Source of the DNA: Streptomyces sp. NBC_00443
GTDB lineage: Bacteria; Actinomycetota; Actinomycetes; Streptomycetales; Streptomycetaceae
Direction of reading: 5' to 3'
Assembly (NCBI RefSeq): GCF_036014175.1
Contig: NZ_CP107917.1
Location: 3,410,001-3,474,000 of the forward strand
Length of the DNA stretch: 64,000 nucleotides
The notes under the pieces were generated by a model. It was not told the origin of the DNA. It saw only the letters and a program-made list of their open reading frames with translations, and searched no databases. A program made the position numbers and the translations under genes. This document shows, piece by piece, positions 61,942 through 64,000 of the stretch (the first letter of the stretch is position 1; each line of letters begins with the position of its first letter).

Positions 61942-63012
61942 TCACACGGCCGTAACCGCCGACAACCGGTGCACATCCCGCGCCGTCCCCGTAACCCCCG
62001 ACAAGAACCCCTGCGCCCGAGGCGACGCGTTCTCCGTCAGCCACGCCGGGTCGATGTCGAACACCGCCACCCGGACCTCGGTGCCCGACAGCGCCAGCGG
62101 CAAGGTGTGCACAACCGTCGACGGGAAGCTCAGGATCGTACGGCCGATGGGGCCACGGCGCGCGATCAACTCCAGCGGGAGGTCGGGCCGTACGATCTCC
62201 AGACCCGTCTCCACCGCCAGCCGGTGCAGCTTCTCCGCGCTCTCGCGGCGGTGGGCGAAGTAGCGCGTGGCGCCGTGGGCCTTGGCCAGGGAGCGGACGG
62301 CTTCGAGGTAACGGTCGCCGTCGACCACGCCCGTCTCGACCAGCGACGTGCCCACCATGTCCGCGCCCTTGGTGATGCGGGGCGGCCCGAAGCGGTCGCG
62401 GGTCCATGCGAAGGCGTTGGCGGTGACCGTCACGCCGGCCGGCGTCTCCTCCATCGGCATCGACGAGAAGATCTCGACAGTCCGGCGCTCGCTCGGCGTC
62501 AGACGCTTGCGAGCCGCCGACGACACCGGCGCGAAGACCAGGTCGCGGGGGCCGGGGCGGCCGCCCTTGCGGTGCCAGCGGACCAGGCGCTCGCCGCGGG
62601 CGAGTTGGGCGACGAACTCCATGGTCGCCGTGCCGTCGTCGACGACGACGATGTCACGGGCCTTGGTGATGGTCAGCAGGAGTTGTACGTAACGGGAGAA
62701 GGGGTCGCCCAGGACGATCCGGTCGGCACGGCGCAACAGGCCCGCCAGGCCGCCGATCGTCTGGAAGGGGGCCGCCGGGCCGCCCCGCGCCTCCTCCCAG
62801 CGGACCGCGTGCCCGTCCTCGCGCGCCAGTTCGGCCATCCGGCGCAGCTGGCCGCGGGTCATGGGGTCGATCGGGGACAGGACGACGAGGGTGAGTCCCG
62901 TGCCGACGGCCTGCCGGCGGGCGTGCGCCCACTCCAGCACATTCAGGAGCTGTACCGGGCTCTCGACGAAGGCGAGAGTGTGGGGGCCGGTGTTCCCGGC
63001 GCGGGGGCTCAT
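61942..63012 (-). CDS. Polysialyltransferase-family glycosyltransferase-like protein
   Basis: A protein of about 356 residues. HTLAFVESPVQLLNVLEWAH is a typical polysialyltransferase start, and later segments include VLGDPFSRYVQLLLTI, IVVVDDGTATMEF, FAHRRESAEKLHRLAVETGL and LSFPSTVVHTLPLAL, the conserved HP/SFPST region. With NeuB upstream it would polymerise or attach a nonulosonate. In S. coelicolor the corresponding pair is linked to spore-wall and teichulosonic-acid-like glycopolymers. The start is uncertain: an ATG at 63012 is preferred, and one at 63045 would add 11 residues including a TTA leucine codon. Confidence 0.75.
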   Translation of the reverse strand: MSPRAGNTGPHTLAFVESPVQLLNVLEWAHARRQAVGTGLTLVVLSPIDPMTRGQLRRMAELAREDGHAVRWEEARGGPAAPFQTIGGLAGLLRRADRIVLGDPFSRYVQLLLTITKARDIVVVDDGTATMEFVAQLARGERLVRWHRKGGRPGPRDLVFAPVSSAARKRLTPSERRTVEIFSSMPMEETPAGVTVTANAFAWTRDRFGPPRITKGADMVGTSLVETGVVDGDRYLEAVRSLAKAHGATRYFAHRRESAEKLHRLAVETGLEIVRPDLPLELIARRGPIGRTILSFPSTVVHTLPLALSGTEVRVAVFDIDPAWLTENASPRAQGFLSGVTGTARDVHRLSAVTAV

Positions 63013-63172
63013 CGACGTACGACCGTCCCGTCGTAAGGCGCTCATGCGGCGCTCGTATTCAGCTCGTGCAGCTCGCGCTGCTCGTGTTCGGGAAGCTCGA
63101 AGGGCGCCGAGCCCGAGCGCCCCCACGGGGAGCACTCGGACGTCGGCGCACTCGAACTCGGGGCGTTCCGGC

Positions 63173-64000
63173 TCAGACCTGGACCGGCTCGCCCGCCGCG
63201 GCGGCGATCTCCGCCTCGGCGACCACACCGGCGACGCGGCGCAGCTTCTTCATCGGGCCGAGCTCGGAGTCGTAGACCTTCTTGACGCCGTCACCGAGGG
63301 AGGCCTCGATGGTGCGGATGTCGCGGACGAGGCGGACGAGACCCTGCGGCTCGACCGAGGCGGCCTGGTCCGAACCCCACATCGCGCGGTCCAGGGTGAT
63401 GTGACGCTCGACGAAGACGGCGCCGAGGGCGACCGCTGCCAGCGTGGTCTGCAGGCCCGTCTCGTGGCCGGAGTAGCCGATCGGGACGTTCGGGAACTCC
63501 TTCTCCAGCGTGTTGATCACACGGAGGTTGAGCTCCTCGGCCTTCGCCGGGTACGTCGAGGTGGCGTGGCACATCACGATGTTGTCGGAGCCGAGGACCT
63601 CGACCGCGTGGCGGATCTGCTTCGGCGACGACATGCCGGTGGAGAGGATGACCGCGCGGCCGGTGGCGCGCAGCGCCTTCAGCAGCTCGTCGTCCGTGAG
63701 GGACGCGGACGCGACCTTGTGGGCCGGGATGTCGAACTTCTCAAGGAAGGCGACGGCCTCGGTGTCCCACGGGGAGGCGAACCAGTCGATGTTCTTGGAC
63801 TTGCAGTACTCGTCGATCTGGCGGTACTCGTCCTCACCGAACTCCACACGGTGGCGGTAGTCGATGTAGGTCATCCGGCCCCAGGGGGTGTCGCGCTCGA
63901 TGTCCCACTGGTCGCGCGGGGTGCAGATCTCCGGCGTGCGCTTCTGGAACTTCACGGCGTCACAGCCGGCCTCGGCGGCCGCGTCGATGAGCTTGAAGGC
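63173..64000 (-). CDS. neuB: NeuB-like nonulosonate (sialic acid) synthase, 5' end missing
   Basis: This gene runs off the right edge on the minus strand, so its N-terminus is missing; 275 codons are visible. DAVKFQKRTPEICTPRDQWD, CKSKNIDWFASPWDTEAVAF, KVASASLTDDELLKAL, VILSTGMSS, HATSTYPAKAEELNLRVINT, and IGYSGHETGLQTTLAAVALG with VERHITLDRAMWGSDQ match the NeuB TIM barrel that condenses phosphoenolpyruvate with an acylated amino sugar or a hexose. The C-terminal SAF (antifreeze-like) domain is absent: the frame stops after the barrel-end region at AAAGEPVQV. Partner of the polysialyltransferase-like gene. Confidence 0.88.
   Translation of the reverse strand, partial: AFKLIDAAAEAGCDAVKFQKRTPEICTPRDQWDIERDTPWGRMTYIDYRHRVEFGEDEYRQIDEYCKSKNIDWFASPWDTEAVAFLEKFDIPAHKVASASLTDDELLKALRATGRAVILSTGMSSPKQIRHAVEVLGSDNIVMCHATSTYPAKAEELNLRVINTLEKEFPNVPIGYSGHETGLQTTLAAVALGAVFVERHITLDRAMWGSDQAASVEPQGLVRLVRDIRTIEASLGDGVKKVYDSELGPMKKLRRVAGVVAEAEIAAAAGEPVQV

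Overview
The window is chromosomal DNA of a Streptomyces-type actinomycete. GC is very high, third codon positions are strongly GC-biased, GTG and TTG starts are frequent, many genes look leaderless, and the gene content is typical of the streptomycete core: AfsQ1/AfsQ2/SigQ, AccA2/PccB/PccE acyl-CoA carboxylase, histidine ammonia-lyase, WhiJ-like/DUF397 pairs and twin BMP lipoproteins. From memory, the order resembles the S. coelicolor SCO4880-SCO4940 segment read in reverse; this is recall, not an alignment. I see no rRNA, tRNA, prophage, IS element or CRISPR array.

Layout. 1-6.7 kb: cell-envelope genes (start of a subtilisin-like protease, MacB-type ABC ATPase and FtsX permease split by a repeat array, YkuD L,D-transpeptidase lipoprotein, a sortase-type surface protein, a lipoprotein). 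6.7-13.4 kb: hutH, a GAF-GGDEF protein, an enoyl-CoA hydratase, a class III adenylate cyclase and biotin ligase. 13.4-20 kb: acyl-CoA carboxylase genes (pccB, pccE, accA2) around an SGNH hydrolase and Maf. 20-34.2 kb: TetR and DeoR regulators, an LpdA-like flavoprotein, then purine/deoxyribose salvage (purine nucleoside phosphorylase, phosphosugar mutase, deoC, two aldehyde dehydrogenase-like genes, uridine kinase-like protein). 34.2-40 kb: sigQ divergent from the afsQ1-afsQ2-afsQ3 operon, then VanZ and PspC proteins. 40-48.4 kb: MFS/LysR divergent pair, alpha/beta hydrolase, adenosine deaminase, an ECF sigma factor with a SnoaL-like tail, STAS protein, AEC transporter, Uma2 protein. 48.4-57 kb: nucleoside uptake and pyrimidine salvage (ABC ATPase, two permeases, cdd, deoA; upstream two BMP lipoproteins). 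57-64 kb: M20 peptidase, methyltransferase, a HATPase/WhiJ-like/DUF397 regulatory triad, and a polysialyltransferase-like plus NeuB-like pair that runs off the right edge.

The main unifying signal is a near-perfect palindrome (core CTACGCGCGTAG) found at six places, each in the promoter region of a nucleoside-salvage or nucleoside-uptake gene: purine nucleoside phosphorylase, deoC, adenosine deaminase, the ABC transporter operon and both BMP lipoproteins. At the three enzyme genes it sits just upstream of a -10 box that lies 6-7 nt before the start codon. At the two BMP genes one arm merges with the -10 box. This looks like one regulon controlling uptake, phosphorolysis, deamination and deoxyribose breakdown.

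Other unusual features: several intergenic tandem-repeat arrays with unit lengths of about 111, 142, 58, 48, 54 and 169 bp; a scrambled pstB fragment; a probable ATC start codon on the nucleoside ABC ATPase; and a deoR gene whose C-terminus appears broken by two indels in G tracts.
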